NCBI GenBank assembly: GCA_022453515.1
Contig: JAJNNY010000080.1
Span: 62,001-126,000, forward strand
DNA length: 64,000 nt
Direction: 5' to 3'
Source of the DNA: Astrocystis sublimbata
Lineage: Eukaryota > Ascomycota > Sordariomycetes > Xylariales > Xylariaceae
Under the pieces are notes generated by a model. It was not told where the DNA came from. It was given only the letters and a program-made list of their open reading frames with translations, and ran no database searches. Positions 46,056 to 55,888 of this stretch are shown here, in pieces. Both the position numbers and the translations under genes were made by a program. How positions within the stretch are numbered: the first letter of the stretch is position 1; each line of letters starts with the position of its first letter.

Positions 46056-47715
46056 ATGCCTTTCACTCCTATTAACAAGACGCGATGTCGACCGAGTACC
46101 CACGGCATGTCAACTCGCTCACGCGTTCAAGATGATAGACCCGAGACCGAGGACGAGCCCATGGAAAGCACTGAACAACAGCAACTTGCATCATCAGAAA
46201 GCTGCACAGATGTATATATAGCAGCTGCATTTCACGTACGATCGGACATTGCAACCCCGACGACCTCGAACGAACAGTGCTCAGTGTGTGGCTCATTCCC
46301 CGCCTTTATGTCGAGGGAAGGAACTACTTGTATTTGGTGCTCGACTGAATCTCAGCGAGGGCACAAGCCGCAAAGCGAAATTGAAAAGAAGCTAGAATAT
46401 GACCGTCTTGGGCTGTGCGCCTATTGTGGTTTAACTGCCGACAACGATGACATGTGCTCGGCCTGTCGTCTCAGACAGAAGGCCAGAGTCATGGAGATAA
46501 GAAGAAAACGCAATGCCGAATGTATTAAGCAGAGCCTTTGCATAACTTGTAGAATTGCCATCGTTCAGCTTGGCTTTCTCCAGTGTACGGAATGTAGGGC
46601 GAAAAAGGCTGCTGAAAAAAACGAGTCGCGAACTCGAACGCCGACAACATCAGATGGTAAATGCTCAGAGTGTGGTGGCCGCCCTACCTGGCTGTCAAAA
46701 GAAGGACTTTGTCTTTGGTGCACAAGTCCTTCCAAGGCAATCTGTCACAGGTCACAAGAGCGAACCGAAAAGGCAGTTGACTATAACCGTCGCGGGCTGT
46801 GCCACTTTTGTGGTGAGACTACCGATAACAACAAGACTCATATGTGTTCGACCTGTCGTCGCAGGAAATATGATAGGTCAACAGAGGGTCGAAGGAGACA
46901 TTTCGCCGAACATGCCAAACATAATCGTTGCAGATATTGCGGGCTTGCTCCATCCCTACCGGAAAAGGTGTATTGCGCCAAATGCCGCCAGAAAACCCGT
47001 GCTCGTGAAAACAGGGACCGCGAGAGAAGGCGAGAGAAGGCGAAAGAAGACCCAAGAAACCAACATTTGTATCCTTTGTCAGCGGTTTCCCGCCGCACCC
47101 TCTACCCTGAAATGCACAGGATGCAGGGAGAAAGCACATATCCACTACAAACGGTGGCAGGCCAAAAATCAAGAAGAAAGGAAAGAATATGATCACACCT
47201 TCTATGCTGAGAATAGAGAAACTACCTTGGCGAAAACGGCTAGAACTAGAAGGTCCCCAGCCAAAGAGCAAAAGAAGCAACGAGCGACCATAGAAGCACA
47301 CGGAGACGACGCCGATATGATCGACACAACTTCTCAAGATCCACAAACGTCAACAGCATCGCCAGAGTCAGATCAGGTGTTGGCAGCGCAACGTAACGAA
47401 TCTGACATTGAGGAACAAGAAGACGACACCGAGATGATGGATATTGCTCAAGATATGCGAGCGTTATCTGTATCGCCAGAGCCAGAGCAGATGATGGCGC
47501 CGCAACGTTCTCAGGTAGACATTGAGGCGTCCTTGCAGCTTATAGCTATGTCTACCCTAGGAGAACAGCAACACGATACTGAGATTGTCGATTCGGTATC
47601 TCAAGGTACACAGACAATGACTTCGTTACCGGAGCAGACGACGGCAACGCAAGATGATGAAGCTGACACTGGGCCACCTTTGCGACGCATAACAATATCT
47701 GATTTACTGAACTGA
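46056..47715 (+). pseudogene. Zinc-ribbon array protein gene broken by 10 bp duplication (left copy)
   Basis: From the ATG at 46056 the frame encodes six CxxC-x(9-17)-CxxC modules: residues 75-95, 121-137, 162-180, 203-222, 249-267 and 292-310. Residues ~66-185 and ~195-313 are a tandem duplication of a three-module unit: each starts TPTTS, then a CxxCG module, a spacer with DRLGL or NRRGL, and a second and third module ending CR.KxR. At the tandem CGAGAGAAGG pair (47021-47040) the reading must shift. The other frame then gives a seventh module (CILC...CTGC, 47068-47124), a basic segment and three degenerate ~37-residue acidic repeats (DDADMID, DDTEMMD, HDTEIVD) to the stop at 47715. Left as is, the protein ends after 378 aa with 65 unrelated residues. 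Zinc ribbons of this kind bind nucleic acid or protein; the function is unknown and I recognise no named family. Confidence 0.7.
47021..47040. repeat. 10 bp tandem duplication causing a frame shift (left copy)
   Basis: Two exact CGAGAGAAGG units are followed by a diverged third (CGAAAGAAGA). The extra 10 bp moves the zinc-ribbon reading frame by one base; counting shows that a single unit would leave the upstream and downstream frames in register. Confidence 0.85.
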
Positions 47716-48558
47716 ACTGTGAGTCACAGGAAAACAAGCTAACGCTACTGCTCTAGGCCAACTTCCTTTTTCGAGGATGCAGTAAATCGCCAGTTGGCAT
47801 CCTGGCTAACCCAAAAATATGATATTTTCATTTGTTCATTGAAAAGTTGTCGGTGGGAAGTATTAGTTACATGGATAGGTAGTTATCGGTTGTTAGTATT
47901 CAAGATTGTAGTTGCGAAGCAAGTCAGATTTTTTAATACCGATATGTCAACTTGAAAAAGCATTTTGCTGTCCTTATTAAGTTACTATTTGCGCAGTGTG
48001 TAGGTATCACGAGGAAATTGTCTGACTTGGGATTAATATTTCCAGCAAAACAAAGACCCTCTGTCAGGGTATGCTGAGATCGACGCTTGGTCTATAGTAT
48101 GTGGGCTAAGTAATATATCCATCTGAATATTTGAACAATAACTCATGTTTCAATCCTATCATCGTTGTGCTTACATTGGAAGTTAACCCAGAACGCAGAA
48201 GTCAGAAGCGTGGTTCAAAGAACCCGTCATAGCGATGATTTCATAGCATATCATCCTGCAGCACACTTCCTTCCGCCCTCCGCCCTCACACTACTTCGCT
48301 CCTCCCTTCCCCTGCGCCTTTCAACTTGACCGAACTTACCTTCTCAGCAACAGGTCAATCATACCCAGAACACGCTCAGCTAAGATGCCAGATACGAAGG
48401 CGTTCATATCTCGCAAGCCATAACACCATCCTGGACATCCATACATCCATACACCCATCATGCATTTTACCCACCACATCACATATCACCCCCCTCACCC
48501 GGAGCCTCACCCTCATCCCCCACCCCCTACCCACCACGAACCTAACACAACCCCAGCA
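47716..48558. other. Intergenic region
   Basis: This 840 bp stretch lies between two plus-strand genes. I see no supported gene; it repeats at 53386-54228. Confidence 0.55.
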
Positions 48559-50034
48559 ATGCCTCCCCACAACAACAAACATCAATACACCGGCCTCATC
48601 CCCAACGTCTGGACGCTGAGCCCACCAAGCCCCGACTGCGGCAGCCCCAACCACACACACACGACGGGCTTCTCCCACTCGTCGCACAGTCCACACCTCA
48701 AGACAAAAGCGCGCTCTACCGTCCACAAGCCCAAGTACTCGGCCCAACACCAGCAGTACCTGGACGACTCGTAGGACGAGCTGGTCGAGAGCACGCCGCC
48801 GAAGGAGGCGGGCGTCGAGGAGGTGCGCACGTGGGTGTTGAAGGTGTTTCATCGGCGGTGTCATCCGGATCCGGCGGTAAGTCGATGGACTAACACATCT
48901 ATGACACAGAGATGTTCTCATTGGTGGGTGACTCAATGCCTGACTGACTGACGTCTCTTTTCTGCAGACGGCCCTCGACGGGTTCTACTGGAAAGGCCGC
49001 GACCTCCATTCCCAGCGGCGATATCTCGCTCTACGCCTCCGGTTCCGCGGGGAGCCGTATAATTATCTCATCGCGCACGACATATCGGATGCTGTCTCTG
49101 TAAGTAGAAATCAAATCAATCCATCGTCCACAGCAGTCAAATTAGTCGAGCTAGTCGTCATTCGGAGCTACGAACGATCTCTCATCATTTATCTGAATGT
49201 GTGTGACAACAGGAATACCGCAAAAGAACCCGACAGCGAGCCAAGGAAGCCAAGAAGCAGAGCAAGAAGCAAAGCAAAGACAAAAGAAGAGCCACGAGAG
49301 AACCTGTTCCTGTTTCTGCTTCTGCTTCTCCCCCATCGAGCCATATTACGCAAGAGGAGCATCAACCACGCGCTCCCGCCCCAACGCCCGCAAGCCTACA
49401 TGTCCAGTTCCACGAAAACACAAATGCAAACACGCAAACACGTCCCGAACAGCTGGAGCCTGAGGAAGAAGGCGCCAGGGAAGGGGTCCTGATCGACTTC
49501 AGCAGCAGTGTCTACAGCGAGCCAGACGCAGACGCCAATCAGCCGACGGACCCCGATGTAGACCCAGACCCAGACCAACGATCGCATTCTGCTCCCGCCG
49601 AGACGAGCACGGCCGCTCCATCCAGCAGAAACAACAACATTCCCAAACTGAAAGGCAAGAAGCGATCAAGGCTTTTCCCCGTCGAGATAAGGAAGCGCAG
49701 GGCTTTGTCGAAGCACAAGCACGCGCCCACGAAACCGACAAACCCCTTCCGCGACCCCAGCCCCAAGCCCAGACACATCAACATCAGATTGCGAAAATCA
49801 AAAGAAGAAGACAGAGCGGGGCGCAAAGACAAGAAGCAAAAGGGAGAGGAGGAGGAGGAAGAGAAGCGGCAGCAAAAGCGGGCGAAGAAGGAAATGAAGA
49901 AGAAGCAAAAGAGGAAGAAGGGCATGACGAGTAATCTCGAGTCTCCTCCCAATGACGCCCAGAACCCTTTCCGGGACCCTCCACCTCCACCTATGCGCAT
50001 CATCGACGCAGATGACTATCGTCTCTATGTATGA
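48559..50034 (+). pseudogene. Lys-rich hypothetical protein gene with in-frame TAG (left copy)
   Basis: Three exons, 48559-48876, 48968-49099 and 49213-50034, are joined by GTAAGT...CAG introns of 91 and 113 bp, both phase 0. They read 424 codons with one internal stop, TAG at 48772-48774. Sequence on both sides of the TAG is coherent: KPKYSAQHQQYLDDS before, DELVESTPPKEAGVEEVRTW after. Exon 2 encodes a conserved-looking segment (TALDGFYWKGRDLHSQRRYL, then YNYLIAHDISDAVS). The last exon is low complexity: an acidic PDADANQPTDPDVDPD stretch, basic KLKGKKRSRLFPVEIRKRR and a long Lys/Glu/Arg helix (residues ~360-395), suggesting a nuclear or nucleolar protein. Two NPFRDP repeats frame the basic helix. 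I do not recognise the family. The TAG is one base from a Tyr codon, so this may be a recent nonsense allele, readthrough or a sequence error. Confidence 0.6.
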
Positions 50035-50329
50035 ATGGATGCTCGCATGGGTAATTACAAAGTAGATGATAGCCAGAGAGAGCCCTTCATGATAGGTCAT
50101 TGATTGATTACCTTAGGTACCTTAGTCTAGTAACCAGCATTAGCATCCTAGAATTCAGGTATTGTTTAATCTGCATGCCATAAATCATCACATCTCGTGG
50201 TTTTCTTCTTGTTCTTTTGCTTCTTTTTCTTCCTACCCATTCAGGCCAAGCATTCACTATATCGCATACATTCGAAATAAGACCTTACACGGCGGCAAGG
50301 TCTGCCTCTCGAGGTGCCATACAAAATAG
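50035..50329. other. Spacer between last gene and transposon relic
   Basis: This stretch is non-coding and of normal composition. It ends where the strongly AT-rich core starts. Confidence 0.5.
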
Positions 50330-50447
50330 ATAAGATACTTATAGGTTTTTATAGGTTGTTTATAAAATAGTTATATTATAATTAAGGAATAATAGTATAA
50401 CGTCATCCACAAGTCAGTGTCGCACCCAAGTCACAACAACAACGAAG

Positions 50448-50702
50448 TTAAAATAGTTCAAATCAATCAGAATCGTCTTCTTTAGAGGTTTCTACTTCTA
50501 TTTAACATGTTCGCGCATTATACCCGGTATTGCTGCATATGCCACAACGTTGCGGACCGCCACAAGCCCTCTTTATAGGATAACTATTTTCACTTTAGAC
50601 TACCGATTTAATATCCTTATCGCTTTTTAATTCTTATAAAACTTAAGAATCCTTTATAGTAAGAGGTCCTTTATATATTAGTTACTTGTTTTTTATTTTA
50701 TA
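50448..50702 (-). pseudogene. pogo/Fot1-type transposase C-terminus, RIPed (left copy)
   Basis: This is the mirror of 51242-51496, with the same reading and the same stop codons on the minus strand. See the right copy for motif details. Confidence 0.7.
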
Positions 50703-50954
50703 ATGTTTATTAAATATATGGTTAGTTTTATAAAGTTTTTTGTTTTTTTAGTATAAAAGGGTATTTTTATATATTATAATATATATAGTTTTTATAATTA
50801 AATTAATTAATTTTAAAATCAGTATTAGTAAGCTTTTTTAATATTTTTAGATACTGTTTTTAATAAGAGTTAACTATTTTAAGGCTTTAAAGGAGGTAGT
50901 AAGTGTTCTAGAAGTTTAAGCTAAAGGGTATAATTTAAGCTTAATAAAAGGAGT

Positions 50955-50989
50955 TTTTTTGTTTTTTTTATATTTAATAAAAAAAAAAT
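50955..50989. other. Palindrome spacer, 35 bp, A/T only except one G
   Basis: At 50955-50989 the mirror rule fails at several bases (for example 50955/50989, 50961/50983, 50966/50978, 50969/50975). The spacer is T-rich on the left and A-rich on the right, so it is still partly self-complementary. The axis is at 50,972. Confidence 0.9.
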
Positions 50990-51241
50990 ACTCCTTTTAT
51001 TAAGCTTAAATTATACCCTTTAGCTTAAACTTCTAGAACACTTACTACCTCCTTTAAAGCCTTAAAATAGTTAACTCTTATTAAAAACAGTATCTAAAAA
51101 TATTAAAAAAGCTTACTAATACTGATTTTAAAATTAATTAATTTAATTATAAAAACTATATATATTATAATATATAAAAATACCCTTTTATACTAAAAAA
51201 AACAAAAACTTTATAAAACTAACCATATATTTAATAAACAT

Positions 51242-51496
51242 TATAAAATAAAAAACAAGTAACTAATATATAAAGGACCTCTTACTATAAAGGATTCTTA
51301 AGTTTTATAAGAATTAAAAAGCGATAAGGATATTAAATCGGTAGTCTAAAGTGAAAATAGTTATCCTATAAAGAGGGCTTGTGGCGGTCCGCAACGTTGT
51401 GGCATATGCAGCAATACCGGGTATAATGCGCGAACATGTTAAATAGAAGTAGAAACCTCTAAAGAAGACGATTCTGATTGATTTGAACTATTTTAA
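51242..51496 (+). pseudogene. pogo/Fot1-type transposase C-terminus, RIPed (right copy)
   Basis: One frame reads through six internal stops: TAA at 51260, 51299, 51308, 51347 and 51440, and TGA at 51479. It ends at TAA 51494. Between them lies ACGGPQRCGICSNTGYNARTC (TGT at 51398 to TGT at 51437), a CCHC-like zinc knuckle with Tyr where His is normal, then an acidic ETSKEDDSD tail. Fungal pogo/Fot1 DDE transposases end in just such a CxxCGxxGHNARTC knuckle plus acidic tail (family knowledge). Each TAA is one C-to-T change from CAA, and Tyr for His is also one C-to-T change, as RIP produces. The catalytic DDE part is missing because the frame runs into the palindrome axis. Confidence 0.72.
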
Positions 51497-51614
51497 CTTC
51501 GTTGTTGTTGTGACTTGGGTGCGACACTGACTTGTGGATGACGTTATACTATTATTCCTTAATTATAATATAACTATTTTATAAACAACCTATAAAAACC
51601 TATAAGTATCTTAT

Positions 51615-51909
51615 CTATTTTGTATGGCACCTCGAGAGGCAGACCTTGCCGCCGTGTAAGGTCTTATTTCGAATGTATGCGATATAGTGAATGCTTGGCC
51701 TGAATGGGTAGGAAGAAAAAGAAGCAAAAGAACAAGAAGAAAACCACGAGATGTGATGATTTATGGCATGCAGATTAAACAATACCTGAATTCTAGGATG
51801 CTAATGCTGGTTACTAGACTAAGGTACCTAAGGTAATCAATCAATGACCTATCATGAAGGGCTCTCTCTGGCTATCATCTACTTTGTAATTACCCATGCG
51901 AGCATCCAT
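51615..51909. other. Spacer (mirror of 50035-50329)
   Basis: Non-coding, same content as the left copy. Confidence 0.5.
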
Positions 51910-53385
51910 TCATACATAGAGACGATAGTCATCTGCGTCGATGATGCGCATAGGTGGAGGTGGAGGGTCCCGGAAAGGGTTCTGGGCGTCATTGGGAGGA
52001 GACTCGAGATTACTCGTCATGCCCTTCTTCCTCTTTTGCTTCTTCTTCATTTCCTTCTTCGCCCGCTTTTGCTGCCGCTTCTCTTCCTCCTCCTCCTCTC
52101 CCTTTTGCTTCTTGTCTTTGCGCCCCGCTCTGTCTTCTTCTTTTGATTTTCGCAATCTGATGTTGATGTGTCTGGGCTTGGGGCTGGGGTCGCGGAAGGG
52201 GTTTGTCGGTTTCGTGGGCGCGTGCTTGTGCTTCGACAAAGCCCTGCGCTTCCTTATCTCGACGGGGAAAAGCCTTGATCGCTTCTTGCCTTTCAGTTTG
52301 GGAATGTTGTTGTTTCTGCTGGATGGAGCGGCCGTGCTCGTCTCGGCGGGAGCAGAATGCGATCGTTGGTCTGGGTCTGGGTCTACATCGGGGTCCGTCG
52401 GCTGATTGGCGTCTGCGTCTGGCTCGCTGTAGACACTGCTGCTGAAGTCGATCAGGACCCCTTCCCTGGCGCCTTCTTCCTCAGGCTCCAGCTGTTCGGG
52501 ACGTGTTTGCGTGTTTGCATTTGTGTTTTCGTGGAACTGGACATGTAGGCTTGCGGGCGTTGGGGCGGGAGCGCGTGGTTGATGCTCCTCTTGCGTAATA
52601 TGGCTCGATGGGGGAGAAGCAGAAGCAGAAACAGGAACAGGTTCTCTCGTGGCTCTTCTTTTGTCTTTGCTTTGCTTCTTGCTCTGCTTCTTGGCTTCCT
52701 TGGCTCGCTGTCGGGTTCTTTTGCGGTATTCCTGTTGTCACACACATTCAGATAAATGATGAGAGATCGTTCGTAGCTCCGAATGACGACTAGCTCGACT
52801 AATTTGACTGCTGTGGACGATGGATTGATTTGATTTCTACTTACAGAGACAGCATCCGATATGTCGTGCGCGATGAGATAATTATACGGCTCCCCGCGGA
52901 ACCGGAGGCGTAGAGCGAGATATCGCCGCTGGGAATGGAGGTCGCGGCCTTTCCAGTAGAACCCGTCGAGGGCCGTCTGCAGAAAAGAGACGTCAGTCAG
53001 TCAGGCATTGAGTCACCCACCAATGAGAACATCTCTGTGTCATAGATGTGTTAGTCCATCGACTTACCGCCGGATCCGGATGACACCGCCGATGAAACAC
53101 CTTCAACACCCACGTGCGCACCTCCTCGACGCCCGCCTCCTTCGGCGGCGTGCTCTCGACCAGCTCGTCCTACGAGTCGTCCAGGTACTGCTGGTGTTGG
53201 GCCGAGTACTTGGGCTTGTGGACGGTAGAGCGCGCTTTTGTCTTGAGGTGTGGACTGTGCGACGAGTGGGAGAAGCCCGTCGTGTGTGTGTGGTTGGGGC
53301 TGCCGCAGTCGGGGCTTGGTGGGCTCAGCGTCCAGACGTTGGGGATGAGGCCGGTGTATTGATGTTTGTTGTTGTGGGGAGGCAT
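51910..53385 (-). pseudogene. Lys-rich hypothetical protein gene with in-frame TAG (right copy)
   Basis: Exons 53385-53068, 52976-52845 and 52731-51910 mirror the left copy exactly, including both introns. The same nonsense codon is at 53172-53170. Because the two copies share the stop, it either predates the duplication or both arms come from one consensus. Confidence 0.6.
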
Positions 53386-54228
53386 TGCTGGGGTTGTGTT
53401 AGGTTCGTGGTGGGTAGGGGGTGGGGGATGAGGGTGAGGCTCCGGGTGAGGGGGGTGATATGTGATGTGGTGGGTAAAATGCATGATGGGTGTATGGATG
53501 TATGGATGTCCAGGATGGTGTTATGGCTTGCGAGATATGAACGCCTTCGTATCTGGCATCTTAGCTGAGCGTGTTCTGGGTATGATTGACCTGTTGCTGA
53601 GAAGGTAAGTTCGGTCAAGTTGAAAGGCGCAGGGGAAGGGAGGAGCGAAGTAGTGTGAGGGCGGAGGGCGGAAGGAAGTGTGCTGCAGGATGATATGCTA
53701 TGAAATCATCGCTATGACGGGTTCTTTGAACCACGCTTCTGACTTCTGCGTTCTGGGTTAACTTCCAATGTAAGCACAACGATGATAGGATTGAAACATG
53801 AGTTATTGTTCAAATATTCAGATGGATATATTACTTAGCCCACATACTATAGACCAAGCGTCGATCTCAGCATACCCTGACAGAGGGTCTTTGTTTTGCT
53901 GGAAATATTAATCCCAAGTCAGACAATTTCCTCGTGATACCTACACACTGCGCAAATAGTAACTTAATAAGGACAGCAAAATGCTTTTTCAAGTTGACAT
54001 ATCGGTATTAAAAAATCTGACTTGCTTCGCAACTACAATCTTGAATACTAACAACCGATAACTACCTATCCATGTAACTAATACTTCCCACCGACAACTT
54101 TTCAATGAACAAATGAAAATATCATATTTTTGGGTTAGCCAGGATGCCAACTGGCGATTTACTGCATCCTCGAAAAAGGAAGTTGGCCTAGAGCAGTAGC
54201 GTTAGCTTGTTTTCCTGTGACTCACAGT
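53386..54228. other. Intergenic region (mirror of 47716-48558)
   Basis: No supported gene. Confidence 0.55.
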
Positions 54229-55888
54229 TCAGTTCAGTAAATCAGATATTGTTATGCGTCGCAAAGGTGGCCCAGTGTCAGCTTCATCATCTTGCGTTGC
54301 CGTCGTCTGCTCCGGTAACGAAGTCATTGTCTGTGTACCTTGAGATACCGAATCGACAATCTCAGTATCGTGTTGCTGTTCTCCTAGGGTAGACATAGCT
54401 ATAAGCTGCAAGGACGCCTCAATGTCTACCTGAGAACGTTGCGGCGCCATCATCTGCTCTGGCTCTGGCGATACAGATAACGCTCGCATATCTTGAGCAA
54501 TATCCATCATCTCGGTGTCGTCTTCTTGTTCCTCAATGTCAGATTCGTTACGTTGCGCTGCCAACACCTGATCTGACTCTGGCGATGCTGTTGACGTTTG
54601 TGGATCTTGAGAAGTTGTGTCGATCATATCGGCGTCGTCTCCGTGTGCTTCTATGGTCGCTCGTTGCTTCTTTTGCTCTTTGGCTGGGGACCTTCTAGTT
54701 CTAGCCGTTTTCGCCAAGGTAGTTTCTCTATTCTCAGCATAGAAGGTGTGATCATATTCTTTCCTTTCTTCTTGATTTTTGGCCTGCCACCGTTTGTAGT
54801 GGATATGTGCTTTCTCCCTGCATCCTGTGCATTTCAGGGTAGAGGGTGCGGCGGGAAACCGCTGACAAAGGATACAAATGTTGGTTTCTTGGGTCTTCTT
54901 TCGCCTTCTCTCGCCTTCTCTCGCGGTCCCTGTTTTCACGAGCACGGGTTTTCTGGCGGCATTTGGCGCAATACACCTTTTCCGGTAGGGATGGAGCAAG
55001 CCCGCAATATCTGCAACGATTATGTTTGGCATGTTCGGCGAAATGTCTCCTTCGACCCTCTGTTGACCTATCATATTTCCTGCGACGACAGGTCGAACAC
55101 ATATGAGTCTTGTTGTTATCGGTAGTCTCACCACAAAAGTGGCACAGCCCGCGACGGTTATAGTCAACTGCCTTTTCGGTTCGCTCTTGTGACCTGTGAC
55201 AGATTGCCTTGGAAGGACTTGTGCACCAAAGACAAAGTCCTTCTTTTGACAGCCAGGTAGGGCGGCCACCACACTCTGAGCATTTACCATCTGATGTTGT
55301 CGGCGTTCGAGTTCGCGACTCGTTTTTTTCAGCAGCCTTTTTCGCCCTACATTCCGTACACTGGAGAAAGCCAAGCTGAACGATGGCAATTCTACAAGTT
55401 ATGCAAAGGCTCTGCTTAATACATTCGGCATTGCGTTTTCTTCTTATCTCCATGACTCTGGCCTTCTGTCTGAGACGACAGGCCGAGCACATGTCATCGT
55501 TGTCGGCAGTTAAACCACAATAGGCGCACAGCCCAAGACGGTCATATTCTAGCTTCTTTTCAATTTCGCTTTGCGGCTTGTGCCCTCGCTGAGATTCAGT
55601 CGAGCACCAAATACAAGTAGTTCCTTCCCTCGACATAAAGGCGGGGAATGAGCCACACACTGAGCACTGTTCGTTCGAGGTCGTCGGGGTTGCAATGTCC
55701 GATCGTACGTGAAATGCAGCTGCTATATATACATCTGTGCAGCTTTCTGATGATGCAAGTTGCTGTTGTTCAGTGCTTTCCATGGGCTCGTCCTCGGTCT
55801 CGGGTCTATCATCTTGAACGCGTGAGCGAGTTGACATGCCGTGGGTACTCGGTCGACATCGCGTCTTGTTAATAGGAGTGAAAGGCAT
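54229..55888 (-). pseudogene. Zinc-ribbon array protein gene broken by 10 bp duplication (right copy)
   Basis: This is the mirror of 46056-47715 with the same 3+3+1 module layout, the same 10 bp tandem pair (54904-54923) and the same two reading frames. The ATG is at 55888 and the final stop at 54229-54231. No base difference from the left copy was seen. Confidence 0.7.
54904..54923. repeat. 10 bp tandem duplication causing a frame shift (right copy)
   Basis: Two CCTTCTCTCG units, the mirror of 47021-47040. Confidence 0.85.

Larger units (their letters stand above)
37944..50954 (+). repeat. Left arm of a near-perfect giant palindrome
   Basis: This 13,011 bp arm is the reverse complement of 50990-64000 under the rule x pairs with 101944-x. 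The rule holds for every ORF boundary from 38450 to 50100 and for the last bases of the window, so there is no net indel. The only arm differences I found by eye are two adjacent bases at 50741-50742 against 51202-51203 (position of one G/C inside a T/A run). The outer end is at least 37,944 and is set by the window, not by biology. Confidence 0.97.
50330..51614. mobile_element. RIP-degraded DDE transposon relic folded at the palindrome axis
   Basis: This 1.28 kb core is very AT-rich, with TA-dense DNA and sharp edges at about 50,330 and 51,614, unlike the rest of the arms. Both halves contain the same mutated transposase 3' end pointing outward. Only about 640 bp of element is present per half, so the element is cut off at the axis. 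Loss of C and abundance of TAA codons fit RIP. Confidence 0.75.
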
